NCBI GenBank assembly: GCA_023386345.1
Contig: JAEWJT010000015.1
Coordinates: 372,001 to 436,000 of the forward strand
Source of the DNA: Bacillota bacterium
GTDB lineage: Bacteria; Bacillota; Clostridia; Tissierellales; Sedimentibacteraceae
Reading direction: 5' to 3'
DNA length: 64,000 nt
Part shown: positions 1-8,974 of the stretch, in pieces
How positions within the stretch are numbered: the first letter of the stretch is position 1
Layout of the letters: each line of letters opens with the position of its first letter
The notes under the pieces: generated by a model
What the model was told of the DNA's origin: nothing
Seen by the model: only the letters and a program-made list of their open reading frames with translations
Databases searched by the model: none
Program-made: the position numbers and the translations under genes

Positions 1-2184
1 AGAAGAAATAACTAATGTCTTTAATTGAGCACCTCTAAAGGCGTTTGCCCCAATTTCTTCTACTCCTTCAGGTATCTCTAAGTTTGTTAAAGTAGTATTG
101 GCAGTAAATGCACCTGCTGGAATCAATTTTAATTTATGATTTATTTCCAGTGTCGTCAGCTTATTTATACCAAAAGCCCCATTCCCCATTGTTGTTAAGT
201 TTGTCGGTAATGTCAGTGTTGTAAGCTTGTTACCGTTAAATGCCATCATTCCTATATGCTCAAGAGAATCTGGGAACGATAAATCCTTAAAATTATTATA
301 CTGGAAGGCATTATCTCCAATTATCTGTAATCCTTTTGGAAAAGCTACGCTTGTAAATCCGTCCGGAGAAATTACTTCATTTTCATTGAACTGCGCTTCC
401 ATCTTAAATGAATTAGAAGCAATTTCTGTGATTGTTTCGCCTTGTGGGTTTACATCGGGCAATACAAGATTTTTATTATCAATTGCCTTTATCTTTCCAT
501 CTTCAGACAAACCAGTAATTTTTCTGCCTTCGTATGTAAAGTCCTTTTCTTCCCACTCAGCAGAGCCTTCTGCATCCTTCAAAATAAGTTTTTGATAAGA
601 CGAAATGTTTTTTCCTCCAATACGGAAAATACGGTCGGCATTAAAATGGTTGGCATTTGAAGTATACATATAAACAATTCCTGAACCGTCTACAGGAGAT
701 GATTCCATGCCTGTGTTGTTCAAGAATGCAGTACCTGCTAGCTTTTCTACTCTATAAGGAAGAATAAAGCTTTTTATTTGATTATTACAAAAAGCGGTAC
801 CGTCTATCTGGATTTTCTCTTTTGTATCTGCAATAGTTAAAGAATTTATTTTATTATCCTCAAATGCACCGTTTCCTATCTTTAAAGTACTTTGTGGAAA
901 ATTCACTGCTGTAATTTTATTATAGCGAAAGCACTGAGCTTCAAAATTACGAACACCTTCTGGAATTGTCAATTCACTAATGCTGTTGTTCATAAAAGCG
1001 CCGGCATTAATTGTAAACTCATTTAATCCTTCTTGAAAGATTACTTTTGTCAAGCCCTTGTTGGCAAAAGCATTGGTAGCAATAGCGGTAATTGTATTGC
1101 CGTCTTTATTTTTTAGAGGAATTTCCAAAACCGTGTTGTCTGCTAGTTTATTAATACCTGTATCACTAAAACCAGTCATAATTGTAGCATTAGTAGTATC
1201 GTATGTGAAGTCTTCTGCTGTCCAAGGTTTTTCTTCTAGGATTAGTTTCGCAGAAGTTGATTTCTGTTTTGAATCCTCAGCATCGAAATGAAAAATTGTT
1301 TTAGTAGCCAGATGTAAAGGGTTTTCTGTATACAAATAGACTAATTTAGCAGTAACAGGGTCATTGCCAAGATTATTTGCAAAAGCATCGCTAGCAATCC
1401 CTTTTACTTTATAGGGCAGGCGTACTGTTTTAAGATTATTCTTAGCAAATGAACTCTTTTGAATATCAATTCCATCCAATAAATTAGAATTGTATCGATT
1501 TTCTTCAAAGACAAGAGTTTCTATCTGATTTGTGCCAAAAGCTGTCATTCCAATAGTCCTGATATTATTATGTATCGTAACTTCTGTTAAACTATTATCA
1601 AGGAATGTACCATCATTAATTACTGTAACACCTCGTGGAATTTCAACATGGGTAATATTTTTATTGCTCATAAAAGCCTGTTTGCCTAATAAGCTTAAAT
1701 TATCAGGAAGCTTTAATTCGCCACTAATGCTATTTGAACTGAAAGCAGCATCTCCAATTGTTACAATAGTATCTGGAAAAGTAACAGATGTTAATTTGTT
1801 TTTCGTAAAAGCCTTTACTCCAATCGCCGTAATTGCAGTACCAGTAACATTTTGAGCAGGTATTACTAAATCTTTATTTGTTGCAAGTTTATTAAGACCC
1901 TCTGTACTAAATCCTATAATAATTGTTTCATCATTTGGGTCATATTTAAAATCTGTTGCAAGCCAACTGTCTTCAAGAGCATCTGCCCCAATATCAGTGA
2001 CTTCTGTAGTTCCAACATTAATTGTTTCATTGGCACTATACTTAAAATCCGATACAATCTCGCTGTTTCCTGTATCTGCAAAGGCGATTGCGGATACAGG
2101 AGAAAAAATTGCTACTATTATATAAACAGGTAATAATATTTTCGTTATTTTTTTAATTAATTTGTTCATCATTTTGTCCATCAT
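1..2184 (-). CDS. BspA-type leucine-rich repeat surface protein (5' part, runs off window)
   Basis: Reading leftward from ATG at 2184 (two consecutive ATGs, preceded by GAGGTG) the frame stays open to base 1, giving at least 728 residues. A signal peptide follows the start (basic MNKLIKKITK, hydrophobic stretch, then AFADTG). The rest is BspA-like LRR (LRR_5) sequence with many copies of the pattern I..ngAF..N.l..l.lP. At least three larger modules recur, each opening with a DF.Y segment (residues about 75, 305 and 545) followed by a TxITxIxxxAF block. Such proteins are secreted or surface-anchored and mediate adhesion in several anaerobes. Anchor and C-terminus lie outside the window. Assignment to the family is firm; ligand unknown. 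Confidence 0.88.
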   Translation of the reverse strand, partial: MMDKMMNKLIKKITKILLPVYIIVAIFSPVSAIAFADTGNSEIVSDFKYSANETINVGTTEVTDIGADALEDSWLATDFKYDPNDETIIIGFSTEGLNKLATNKDLVIPAQNVTGTAITAIGVKAFTKNKLTSVTFPDTIVTIGDAAFSSNSISGELKLPDNLSLLGKQAFMSNKNITHVEIPRGVTVINDGTFLDNSLTEVTIHNNIRTIGMTAFGTNQIETLVFEENRYNSNLLDGIDIQKSSFAKNNLKTVRLPYKVKGIASDAFANNLGNDPVTAKLVYLYTENPLHLATKTIFHFDAEDSKQKSTSAKLILEEKPWTAEDFTYDTTNATIMTGFSDTGINKLADNTVLEIPLKNKDGNTITAIATNAFANKGLTKVIFQEGLNEFTINAGAFMNNSISELTIPEGVRNFEAQCFRYNKITAVNFPQSTLKIGNGAFEDNKINSLTIADTKEKIQIDGTAFCNNQIKSFILPYRVEKLAGTAFLNNTGMESSPVDGSGIVYMYTSNANHFNADRIFRIGGKNISSYQKLILKDAEGSAEWEEKDFTYEGRKITGLSEDGKIKAIDNKNLVLPDVNPQGETITEIASNSFKMEAQFNENEVISPDGFTSVAFPKGLQIIGDNAFQYNNFKDLSFPDSLEHIGMMAFNGNKLTTLTLPTNLTTMGNGAFGINKLTTLEINHKLKLIPAGAFTANTTLTNLEIPEGVEEIGANAFRGAQLKTLVISS

Positions 2185-2260
2185 TATGCACCTCAATATT
2201 ATTTTTACTCTTTAAATTCTTTGATTTTAGAATATATCCCCTTTAGAATGCAATATAATG

Positions 2261-2302
2261 AAAAAGGGATAGCCTACACATTGTAAACTATTCCCTTTTT
2301 TT
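2261..2302. terminator. Bidirectional intrinsic terminator after rhodanese gene
   Basis: AAAAAGGGATAG and CTATTCCCTTTTT form a 12-bp stem with T-runs on both strands, just downstream of the rhodanese stop at 2313 and upstream of the BspA-type gene. Confidence 0.85.
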
Positions 2303-2312
2303 ATGCAGATTT

Positions 2313-2780
2313 TTATTTTTCAAGTAAATCAGCGTAAGTCCAGCCTTTATATCCGCCTTCTAATGTGTAGATATTAGAAGCTTCTACGCCTGCTGCTTTT
2401 AAAAGTTCAGTTGCAGCTGCAGCGTATCTTTTACCAGAATAGCATAATAATACGATTTTTTTACCCTTAACATCTGTTTCTGATAATACTTTTTCTATGT
2501 TTGCTTTAGCTGGTCCATTGTCATTATTAGTAACTATGGAATCCATATCAGCAGATATAGCACCTTTAACATGCTCAGTATCATAATCTGCTTTTTTTCT
2601 AACGTCGAAAACTATATAATCACCTTTGTTTTCTGATATAATAGTTTTGAGTTCATCTGCCTTCATGTACTGTGTTGTATCTACATCACCTTGTTTTTGA
2701 TCTGATTTAGTACTACATCCTGCAAATACGCTTACTAATAAGACAAGTACTAAAAATAAAGATAAATACTTTTTATTCAT
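2313..2780 (-). CDS. Single-domain rhodanese lipoprotein
   Basis: A 155-residue exported lipoprotein with a rhodanese fold, expected to carry sulfane sulfur on its active-site cysteine outside the membrane. A lipobox (VFAGC) ends the signal peptide at residue 22 or so, and the active loop CYSGKR lies near residue 115. The start at ATG 2780 is fixed by GGAGGACAAA directly upstream; a longer frame to 2837 has no ribosome binding site. The protein is nearly identical to the first domain of the larger gene at 4194-5639 and stops exactly where that domain ends, so it appears to be a duplicate of promoter, signal peptide and one domain. Physiological sulfur donor and acceptor are unknown. Confidence 0.9.
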   Translation of the reverse strand: MNKKYLSLFLVLVLLVSVFAGCSTKSDQKQGDVDTTQYMKADELKTIISENKGDYIVFDVRKKADYDTEHVKGAISADMDSIVTNNDNGPAKANIEKVLSETDVKGKKIVLLCYSGKRYAAAATELLKAAGVEASNIYTLEGGYKGWTYADLLEK

Positions 2781-2901
2781 TTTGTCCTCCAATTTTGTTT
2801 TTTTATTTTTTATGTTAACCTTCTTAAAGGTTATCAACTTTATAATCTGTCTAATTTTTCTCGTCTAAATACTTAGCACTAGACAACCTTAATTAATATA
2901 C

Positions 2902-2930
2902 TATATACCATAATAAAAGTAAAATGAAAA
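2902..2930 (-). promoter_or_regulatory. Promoter of single-domain rhodanese gene
   Basis: On the minus strand TTTTCA (2930-2925), 17-bp spacer, TATATA (2907-2902) with an extended TG upstream. The same segment is conserved at 5760-5788 ahead of the second rhodanese gene. Confidence 0.6.
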
Positions 2931-2992
2931 ACATCTATGTTCATTCTTTAAACTATAAATATTTTTTATAGTGAATACTTTAAAATTATAAA

Positions 2993-3667
2993 TTATTTAT
3001 AATCTTTAGTCCTTGATGTAGGTATCTTAAAAATTTTTCTTGGCAATATTATAAGAAGGCACAATGCTATCAGAAGCATACCCGAATAAAGCACAAGCTT
3101 TTTTATAGGAATAGAGCTGTATGCTAATGCACCAAAGCTTGTATATATAAATGTTCCAGGTATCATAAAAATCAAAGAATACCAAAAATATGTGCTAAAT
3201 TTTATATCTGTAATTCCATAAGCGTAGTTTTGCAGATTGAAAGGAAAAATTGGGACTAATCTACTAATAATCAAAATCGTATCCCCTTGTTTTTTTATAT
3301 AGCTATCTAATTTAGCAAGTTTCTCATTTTTTTGCGTTATCTTTTTTACAAAATCTCTTCCGAAATATCTACCAATTAAAAATGCGACTGACACTCCTAT
3401 TGTTGAGCCTATAACAACGTATATCGCTCCCCAAAAGGCTCCAAATAATATGCCTGAAAGAACTGTTATAGGCAATCCAGGTATAAAAAGCACAGTAGCA
3501 ACAACAAATAGTGCAATAAATACTGCAGGAGCAAGTATACCGAATGAAGCTATATATGATTTCAGCTCATTTATTTTTTCAAAGCTAAAATGATTGAATA
3601 TATTGTATTTATTCAATATTAAAATAATAGCTGCAATAGCCACAAGCAAAATATATTTTTTCTTCAA
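2993..3667 (-). CDS. DedA/TVP38-type (VTT domain) membrane protein
   Basis: About 224 residues with an N-terminal anchor and five or so further membrane segments. The VTT/SNARE-associated signature is visible: FIPGLPITVLSGILFGAFWG, then a G..ig...aFligRYfGRdfv block, and F.lqnYaYGit..kF in the second half. The family includes lipid scramblase-like and undecaprenyl-phosphate or phospholipid-flipping DedA proteins; the substrate here is not known. GTG at 3676 overlaps the AGAAGGTGG ribosome binding site, so TTG at 3667 is the likelier start. It lies between two rhodanese lipoprotein genes in the same orientation, downstream of the hairpin at 3693-3733. Confidence 0.8.
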   Translation of the reverse strand: MKKKYILLVAIAAIILILNKYNIFNHFSFEKINELKSYIASFGILAPAVFIALFVVATVLFIPGLPITVLSGILFGAFWGAIYVVIGSTIGVSVAFLIGRYFGRDFVKKITQKNEKLAKLDSYIKKQGDTILIISRLVPIFPFNLQNYAYGITDIKFSTYFWYSLIFMIPGTFIYTSFGALAYSSIPIKKLVLYSGMLLIALCLLIILPRKIFKIPTSRTKDYK

Positions 3668-3692
3668 TACATCCACCTTCTAACGTTTTAAT

Positions 3693-3733
3693 GAAAAAAT
3701 GCACTCTAAATTTTGAGTTTTCTAGGGTGCATC
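3693..3733 (-). terminator. Terminator after the 3742-4188 membrane gene
   Basis: ATGCACcCTA and TAGaGTGCAT pair (one mismatch) and are followed by TTTTTT on the minus strand. Confidence 0.75.
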
Positions 3734-3741
3734 TTTTCACA

Positions 3742-4188
3742 TTATTTTGTATAATTTATTTTTCTCATATTGTAAAGACAATGATAGATTATATTTTGAA
3801 GCATAGTAGCCAGCACAAAGCACATGCTTAAAATATAGTAGCTGCGATTAATTCTGGTATTACTAAAAACTAAGAAGCATACTGTCCATGTACTTAGCAA
3901 AACTAGCAATACTGCCATTACATTTAGCATAGCATTTGACTTAATCTTTCTAAATCTACTAAATGCAATTATCACAAGAACAACAACAATGAATAATACA
4001 GCTACCTTTATAACAGGCATAGGAACAAGCTTCTCCCATTTACCATTCAAATACACAATATGGCGAAGCATCCCCATACGTGTTCTCGTGAAGTAATTAG
4101 CCACATAGGCACCTACTATTGATAAAAATTCTAATATGGCGCATAAAATTATAAATGCGCCATATAGTTTATTTTGTAGTTTTGTCAT
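3742..4188 (-). CDS. Hypothetical membrane protein, four predicted TM segments
   Basis: A 148-residue protein with four hydrophobic segments (about residues 9-30, 58-80, 87-110, 118-137) and a short polar loop containing NGKWEKLVPMP after the first. I do not recognise a family. It starts 5 bases after the stop of the fused rhodanese gene, with no clear ribosome binding site of its own, so it is probably translationally coupled to it, and ends in the terminator at 3693-3733. The shared operon suggests a role linked to the exported sulfurtransferase, which is only an inference from position. Confidence 0.65.
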   Translation of the reverse strand: MTKLQNKLYGAFIILCAILEFLSIVGAYVANYFTRTRMGMLRHIVYLNGKWEKLVPMPVIKVAVLFIVVVLVIIAFSRFRKIKSNAMLNVMAVLLVLLSTWTVCFLVFSNTRINRSYYILSMCFVLATMLQNIIYHCLYNMRKINYTK

Positions 4189-4193
4189 TTGTT

Positions 4194-5639
4194 TTATCTT
4201 GCTGCTTTGTCGTTTGGCAACTCTTTAACAGTTGTATAAACAACTTCTCCTGTTTTTGGATCTCCAACTTGTACCGAAAGATCATCATTCATTTGCCATT
4301 GGTACCATCCGCCATCATATAAGCTCATATTAGTATATCCATTTTCATACATAATCAAGAATGGAATTGTTGCACGCCATCCTGTTCCGCAGTAAAATGA
4401 AAGGTGGTTATCCAAAGTAAAATCAAGACCTTCCCACAGCTTTTTCATTTCATCCATAGTTATATAAGTACCATCTTCATGTGTGTAATCTTCCATATGG
4501 TATGGATCACTGCCTGCTTTACCCCAAACAGCGCCTTTTGGCTCTCCGGCTTTATCAATATATGTGTATCCGCTAGTTTCTCCTTTGAATTCTGCATATG
4601 AACGAATACTTACTAAACGGAAGTTTGCATCTTCATTTAATCTTCTAGCTGCATCTTCAATAGATGTCCAATATTCTGGATGAGCAGGCACCGTTGTACC
4701 AAACTCTGTAGCTGCCTTTGGGGCATTGTCAGTTGTTTCTAGCTCGTATCCTGCATTTGCCCATGCGTTAAGGCTTCCATCCAATACTTTTACATTTTCT
4801 ACGCCCGCCCACAAGTATGCGTATGCAACTCTAGCAGTTCCTGAAACATCTGAACCATATAGTATAACAGTTGTGTCCTTTGTAATTCCAAGGTCAAGCA
4901 TTGCCTTTTCAACTTCCTCAGGAGTTTTTATATTCCAGTACGGCTCACCTTCAATACTTGCGATATCTACGTGAACAGCACCAGCTATATGTCCCGTTTT
5001 ATAATCAGGACTCTCATCTGCTGTACCCCAGCTCGCTTCTAAAATTATATAATTGCTTGATTCTTTTTGCTGTCCGTCAATAACACTTTTAACCCATTCA
5101 GGAGTAACAAATACTTTTTTTACATCAACAGCATCAACCTTTGCCACATTATTATCTGGTGCAGAAGCGTTGCCAGTTTCTAATAAATCAGTAAAAGTCC
5201 ATCCTTTATATCCACCCTCTAAAGTGTAGATATTAGATGCTTCTATGCCCGCTCCTTTTAAAAGCTCCGTTGCAGCTGCAGCGTATCTTTTGCCAGAATA
5301 GCATAACAATACAATTTTTTTGCCCTTTACATCTGTATCAGCTAATGCTTTTTCTATGTTTGCTTTAGCAGGTCCATTATCATTATTAGATACTATAGAA
5401 TCTACATCAGCAGATATAGCTCCTTTAATATGTTCTGTATCATAATCTGCTTTTTTTCTAACGTCGAAAACTATATAATCACCTTTGTTTTCTGATATAG
5501 CAGTTTTAAGTTCATCTGCTTTCATGTATTGTGTTGTATCTACATCACCTTGTTTTTGATCTGATTTAGTACTGCATCCTGCAAATACGCTTAATACCAA
5601 TGCAAGCACTAAAAATAAAGATAAAGATCTTTTATTCAT
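4194..5639 (-). CDS. Three-domain rhodanese lipoprotein (rhodanese + SseA-like pair)
   Basis: A 481-residue exported lipoprotein (lipobox VFAGC) made of three rhodanese domains. Domain 1 (about 30-145) has the active loop CYSGKR. Domains 2 and 3 (about 180-470) match the tandem architecture of thiosulfate/3-mercaptopyruvate sulfurtransferases: domain 2 has lost the cysteine (YGSDVSGT in the loop) and domain 3 has CGTGWRAT. Two active cysteines on one extracellular protein could relay sulfur. ATG 5639 is chosen because GGAGGATGAA precedes it. Domain 1 and its upstream DNA are duplicated at 2313-2960. It probably shares an operon with the membrane protein gene that follows. Confidence 0.9.
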   Translation of the reverse strand: MNKRSLSLFLVLALVLSVFAGCSTKSDQKQGDVDTTQYMKADELKTAISENKGDYIVFDVRKKADYDTEHIKGAISADVDSIVSNNDNGPAKANIEKALADTDVKGKKIVLLCYSGKRYAAAATELLKGAGIEASNIYTLEGGYKGWTFTDLLETGNASAPDNNVAKVDAVDVKKVFVTPEWVKSVIDGQQKESSNYIILEASWGTADESPDYKTGHIAGAVHVDIASIEGEPYWNIKTPEEVEKAMLDLGITKDTTVILYGSDVSGTARVAYAYLWAGVENVKVLDGSLNAWANAGYELETTDNAPKAATEFGTTVPAHPEYWTSIEDAARRLNEDANFRLVSIRSYAEFKGETSGYTYIDKAGEPKGAVWGKAGSDPYHMEDYTHEDGTYITMDEMKKLWEGLDFTLDNHLSFYCGTGWRATIPFLIMYENGYTNMSLYDGGWYQWQMNDDLSVQVGDPKTGEVVYTTVKELPNDKAAR

Positions 5640-5759
5640 TTCATCCTCCAAATTTGTTTTTGTTATTTATGTTAAGCTTCCGAAGGCTATCAACTTTATG
5701 ATTTCTTCCAATTTCTCTAGCATAAATACTTGTTGTTTTTTTAACCTCGGCTAGTATAC

Positions 5760-5788
5760 TATATACAATAATAAAAGTAAAATAAAAA
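5760..5788 (-). promoter_or_regulatory. Promoter of three-domain rhodanese gene
   Basis: TTTTTA, 17-bp spacer, TATATA on the minus strand, matching the promoter copy at 2902-2930 base for base over most of its length. Confidence 0.5.
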
Positions 5789-5825
5789 ACATTTATAGCA
5801 GACTTCTTAACTATAAATGTTTTTT
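5784..5825 (-). terminator. Terminator after the histidine kinase gene
   Basis: AAAAAACATTTATAG and CTATAAATGTTTTTT form a perfect 15-bp inverted repeat around a 12-base loop, with a T-run on the minus strand. It overlaps the -35 side of the next promoter. A decayed version of the same hairpin is at about 2926-2972. Confidence 0.75.
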
Positions 5826-5850
5826 ATAGCGAAAATAATTTAAAATTTTA

Positions 5851-6954
5851 CTATTCTATCTCTATATCCAACATATCTAACCCTATTTTTACTTTTGTTC
5901 CTCTAGCTAGAGTTGATTCTATCGATATGGTGTGGGATAATTTCTTTACGATTTTTTTGCATAAGAATAGTCCTATACCAGTTGATTTTTTGTCAGCGCG
6001 CCCATTGTATCCTGTGAAGCCTTTTTCAAAAACCCTTGGCAGGTCTTCCTCTTGTATCCCTATACCTGTGTCTTGTATAACTAAGGTTTCAGGTAATATT
6101 TCATCCATATATATTGATATCGAACCTGAATACGTGTATTTCAGAGCATTTGACAGCAATTGCTCTATTACGAAAACTAGCCATTTTTCATCAGTTATTA
6201 CACCTACGTCTAAATCCTCATAGTTAAGCTTGATCTTTTTACGAATAAAGGATTTTGCATATTTTTTTACAGCTTGCTTAACTATATTGTCAAGCGAATA
6301 TCTTCTAATAAGCAAATCAGATGAATCACTTTCCATTCTTAAATACTGCAAAACCATCTCAACATATTGTTCTGTTCTAAAAAGCTGTTCTAACAGCTCC
6401 TCATTAATCTCTTTTTCTCTTTGTATATTTTCATTTATAGACTTATCACTTGTCACTAACATATCTTCGTTAAGTTCAAATTCTTCGGATTGAAATTTAG
6501 AACTATCTTGTAAACTAGATTGAAGAATTAGTCTCATTGCTGCGATAGGCGTCTTAATCTGATGAACCCAAAGTGTATAATAATCCATCATATTGCTAAA
6601 GGAATTATCTTTTTCGTAAATCACACTTAATTTGCTCTCATGAAGTATATTTATAAGCTCTTGATAGTCCTTTTCTATTTTATTATTAGATTCTGGGAAT
6701 TTTGGCAAACTCACAGTTATAACATTTTTTAAATATTCAAGCTCTTTATGTTTTTTATAAAACGAGAAGAATCTAAAAAAAGCTATTATTATAAGCGCAA
6801 AAACACTTAACTTTACTGCATAAGAAACTGCTTCCATCGGCAAATTGTACAATGAAAAAACAACAGCAAAAATTATCGAGCATATTGCAAATACTAGCAT
6901 AATAAAAATATGCTTTTTAATATATGAAAATAGAATACTTATAAAATCTTTCAT
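5851..6954 (-). CDS. Sensor histidine kinase, intramembrane-sensing (BceS-like) type
   Basis: A 367-residue membrane kinase. Two transmembrane helices near the N-terminus (about 16-36 and 46-66) are separated by a very short loop, so no extracellular sensor domain exists; this is the layout of BceS-type kinases. The phospho-acceptor motif HQIKTPIAAMR, N box SNALKYT, and G boxes DTGIGIQEEDL and GIGLFLCKKI are all present. Its ATG follows the response-regulator stop by one base, so the two are coupled. BceS-type kinases usually work with a BceAB peptide-antibiotic transporter, but none is in the window; the link to cell-envelope genes (tagO, wecB types) upstream is the only context. Confidence 0.9.
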   Translation of the reverse strand: MKDFISILFSYIKKHIFIMLVFAICSIIFAVVFSLYNLPMEAVSYAVKLSVFALIIIAFFRFFSFYKKHKELEYLKNVITVSLPKFPESNNKIEKDYQELINILHESKLSVIYEKDNSFSNMMDYYTLWVHQIKTPIAAMRLILQSSLQDSSKFQSEEFELNEDMLVTSDKSINENIQREKEINEELLEQLFRTEQYVEMVLQYLRMESDSSDLLIRRYSLDNIVKQAVKKYAKSFIRKKIKLNYEDLDVGVITDEKWLVFVIEQLLSNALKYTYSGSISIYMDEILPETLVIQDTGIGIQEEDLPRVFEKGFTGYNGRADKKSTGIGLFLCKKIVKKLSHTISIESTLARGTKVKIGLDMLDIEIE

Positions 6955-6955
6955 A

Positions 6956-7627
6956 TTAATCCGCTAAATAACCCATTCCTTTTTTCGTTTTTATAAAATC
7001 ATTTAAGCCTATATCCTCTAGCTTTTTACGAAGTCTTGTCATATTAACTGTCAAAGTATTATCATCTATAAAGCTTTCGCTTTCCCAAAGCTTTTCTATT
7101 ATTTTATCTCTCGATACTACTCTGCCTATATTTTCCATTATTAACTGTAAAATCTTATATTCATTTTTAGTAAGCTCAATCTTTTTGTCCTCATAGCTAA
7201 GTGTAGTATCGCTTAAATTAAGTATCAATCCCCTATGCTCAATTATATTCATCTGTCCTTGGATAGAATATGTTCTTCTAATGACAGCCTGTATTTTAGC
7301 AGTCAGTACATCAAGGTCAAAAGGCTTTGCTATGAAATCATCTCCGCCCATATTCATAGCCATTACAATATTCATGCTATCGGAAGCAGAGGAAATAAAT
7401 ATGATAGGAGCATTAGATATCTTTCTTATCTCGTTGCACCAATAAAAACCATTGAAAAATGGAAGCATTATGTCAAGCAAAATCAAATTTGGATTAATTT
7501 GAATAACCAGCTCCTTAATGTTTTTAAAATCATCTGCACAAGTAACTTCATACTCCCATTTGAGCAAATGCTCCATTAAAATATTCGCAATTGTTTTATC
7601 ATCTTCTATTATTAGGATTTTGTACAT
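6956..7627 (-). CDS. OmpR/PhoB-family response regulator
   Basis: A 223-residue regulator with a receiver domain (acidic pocket IIEDD, phosphorylated Asp in LLDIMLP, Lys in IAKPFD) and a C-terminal winged helix (SRDKIIEKLWES, TVNMTRLRKKLED, KGMGYL). It overlaps the 3' end of the wecB-type gene by 16 bases and precedes the kinase gene by one base, so expression is likely linked to the envelope-sugar genes. Target genes are unknown. Partner is the BceS-like kinase. Confidence 0.93.
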   Translation of the reverse strand: MYKILIIEDDKTIANILMEHLLKWEYEVTCADDFKNIKELVIQINPNLILLDIMLPFFNGFYWCNEIRKISNAPIIFISSASDSMNIVMAMNMGGDDFIAKPFDLDVLTAKIQAVIRRTYSIQGQMNIIEHRGLILNLSDTTLSYEDKKIELTKNEYKILQLIMENIGRVVSRDKIIEKLWESESFIDDNTLTVNMTRLRKKLEDIGLNDFIKTKKGMGYLAD

Positions 7628-8739
7628 AATTTCTCTCTAAGTATTTTTACAATATTTTTAGCAGCATTTCCATCCCCATAAGGATTTACTGCATTTGCCA
7701 TTTTAGCATATTCTTCCTTATTATTTACCAACAAGCTAATATGCTCGTATACTTCTTTTCTATCTACGCCTATTAGCTTTGCTGTTCCTGCTTCTATTCC
7801 TTCTGGTCTTTCTGTTTCTTTTCTAACTACTAAAACAGGCTTGCCAAGTGCCGGTGCAGACTCTTGTATTCCTCCTGAATCTGTAACTACCATATAGCTT
7901 TTTGCTATAAGATTCATGAAAGGAAAATAATCTATAGGCTCTGTCAAATGAACTCTGTTGTTGTTTCCCAGTATTTTAACAGCTATCTCTCTTACCTTTG
8001 GATTTTTGTGCATAGCATATATTATTTCTACATCTTCATTGTCATTTGCTATATCATTAATTGCAGAGAAGATATTTTCCATATTTTTTCCTATATTTTC
8101 ACTTCTATGCGCAGTCATAACAATTACTTTTCTGTTTTCAAAATTGATGTTGTTTATCAATTCATCTTCAAATTTGTAATTTTTGTCTAAAACCATATGG
8201 AGTGCATCAATTTCAGTATTGCCTGTTATGTATATCTTTGACTCATCATAGCCCTCTCTAAGCAAATTTTCTTTTGAGTGCTGTGTCGGCGCAAAATGAT
8301 AATTTGTTAAAACTCCTGTAAGCATTCTATTAGCTTCTTCCGGATATGGAGAATATAAATCCCCACTTCTTAACCCTGCCTCTACGTGTCCAATTTTCAC
8401 TCTATTATAAAAAGCCGCTAAAGCGCCTGCAAGCACTGCTGTAGTATCACCTTGCACTAACAATAAATCAGGTCTAAATTCCTTTATAACTCCCTCAACT
8501 CCAACTAATGATTTATGGGTTACTTCTGTTAGAGTTTGTCCATGCTTAAATATATCTAAATCGTAATCCGGCTTTATATCAAATATCTTTAGCATTGGGT
8601 CAATCATATCTCTATGCTGGCCTGTCACACATACCTTTGTTATAAAGCTGTCCTCTTTTTTTAATTCCTTTACTAATGGAGCCATTTTTATAGCTTCAGG
8701 TCTTGTCCCAAAAACTATTAGTATTTTTTTCTTGTCCAT
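7612..8739 (-). CDS. wecB: UDP-N-acetylglucosamine 2-epimerase (non-hydrolysing)
   Basis: A 375-residue cytoplasmic enzyme interconverting UDP-GlcNAc and UDP-ManNAc for cell-wall glycopolymers. Family motifs: GTRPEAIKMAPL at the N-terminus, VQGDTTAVLAGAL, GHVEAGLRSGD, TAHRSEN and TDSGGIQESAPALGKP followed by RPEG. Length is normal. The ATG at 8739 follows GGAAAGAAT. It lies downstream of a TagO/WecA-type gene, which fits synthesis of a ManNAc-containing teichoic acid or capsule linkage unit. Its last codons overlap the response-regulator gene. Confidence 0.93.
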   Translation of the reverse strand: MDKKKILIVFGTRPEAIKMAPLVKELKKEDSFITKVCVTGQHRDMIDPMLKIFDIKPDYDLDIFKHGQTLTEVTHKSLVGVEGVIKEFRPDLLLVQGDTTAVLAGALAAFYNRVKIGHVEAGLRSGDLYSPYPEEANRMLTGVLTNYHFAPTQHSKENLLREGYDESKIYITGNTEIDALHMVLDKNYKFEDELINNINFENRKVIVMTAHRSENIGKNMENIFSAINDIANDNEDVEIIYAMHKNPKVREIAVKILGNNNRVHLTEPIDYFPFMNLIAKSYMVVTDSGGIQESAPALGKPVLVVRKETERPEGIEAGTAKLIGVDRKEVYEHISLLVNNKEEYAKMANAVNPYGDGNAAKNIVKILREKLCTKS

Positions 8740-8779
8740 ATTCTTTCCATACCTTTCCGATAATTATATTTTATCTTAC

Positions 8780-8953
8780 TTAATATTTAATCAAAAAATA
8801 AATTACATATACCCAACTTAAAAGACCATGAAAAATTGCCCAACCAACTGATTTCCAAGTTACATAGCTAATAGTCATAGCCAATGCACTGCCAAATGTT
8901 ATTCCAGTTTTAATTGTTTTATTTACAAAAGTAACTTTATTTTCATCTCTCAT
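8780..8953 (-). CDS. Small membrane protein, 57 residues
   Basis: ATG 8953 is preceded by AAGGAGATATATT, and the frame runs 57 codons to TAA. A basic N-terminus (MRDENKVTFVNKTIKTG) is followed by two short hydrophobic stretches around a conserved-looking core SVGWAIFHGLLSWVYVIYF. Similar tiny membrane proteins with an hGWaixHGxxsWxYvxYy core occur in other clostridia as hypotheticals, from memory. It lies between the TagO-type and WecB-type genes in the same operon. Function unknown. Confidence 0.7.
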   Translation of the reverse strand: MRDENKVTFVNKTIKTGITFGSALAMTISYVTWKSVGWAIFHGLLSWVYVIYFLIKY

Positions 8954-8974
8954 ATAATATATCTCCTTAAAAAT

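Noticed and set aside
227..1855. Plus-strand frames at 227-660, 1058-1291 and 1532-1855
   Set aside because: They are antisense shadows of the BspA-type leucine-rich repeat gene, which is open on the minus strand across the whole region.
5851..7627. Complete Bce-type antibiotic-sensing module
   Set aside because: The kinase has the BceS layout, but no BceAB-type ABC transporter is present nearby, so only the two-component pair is called.
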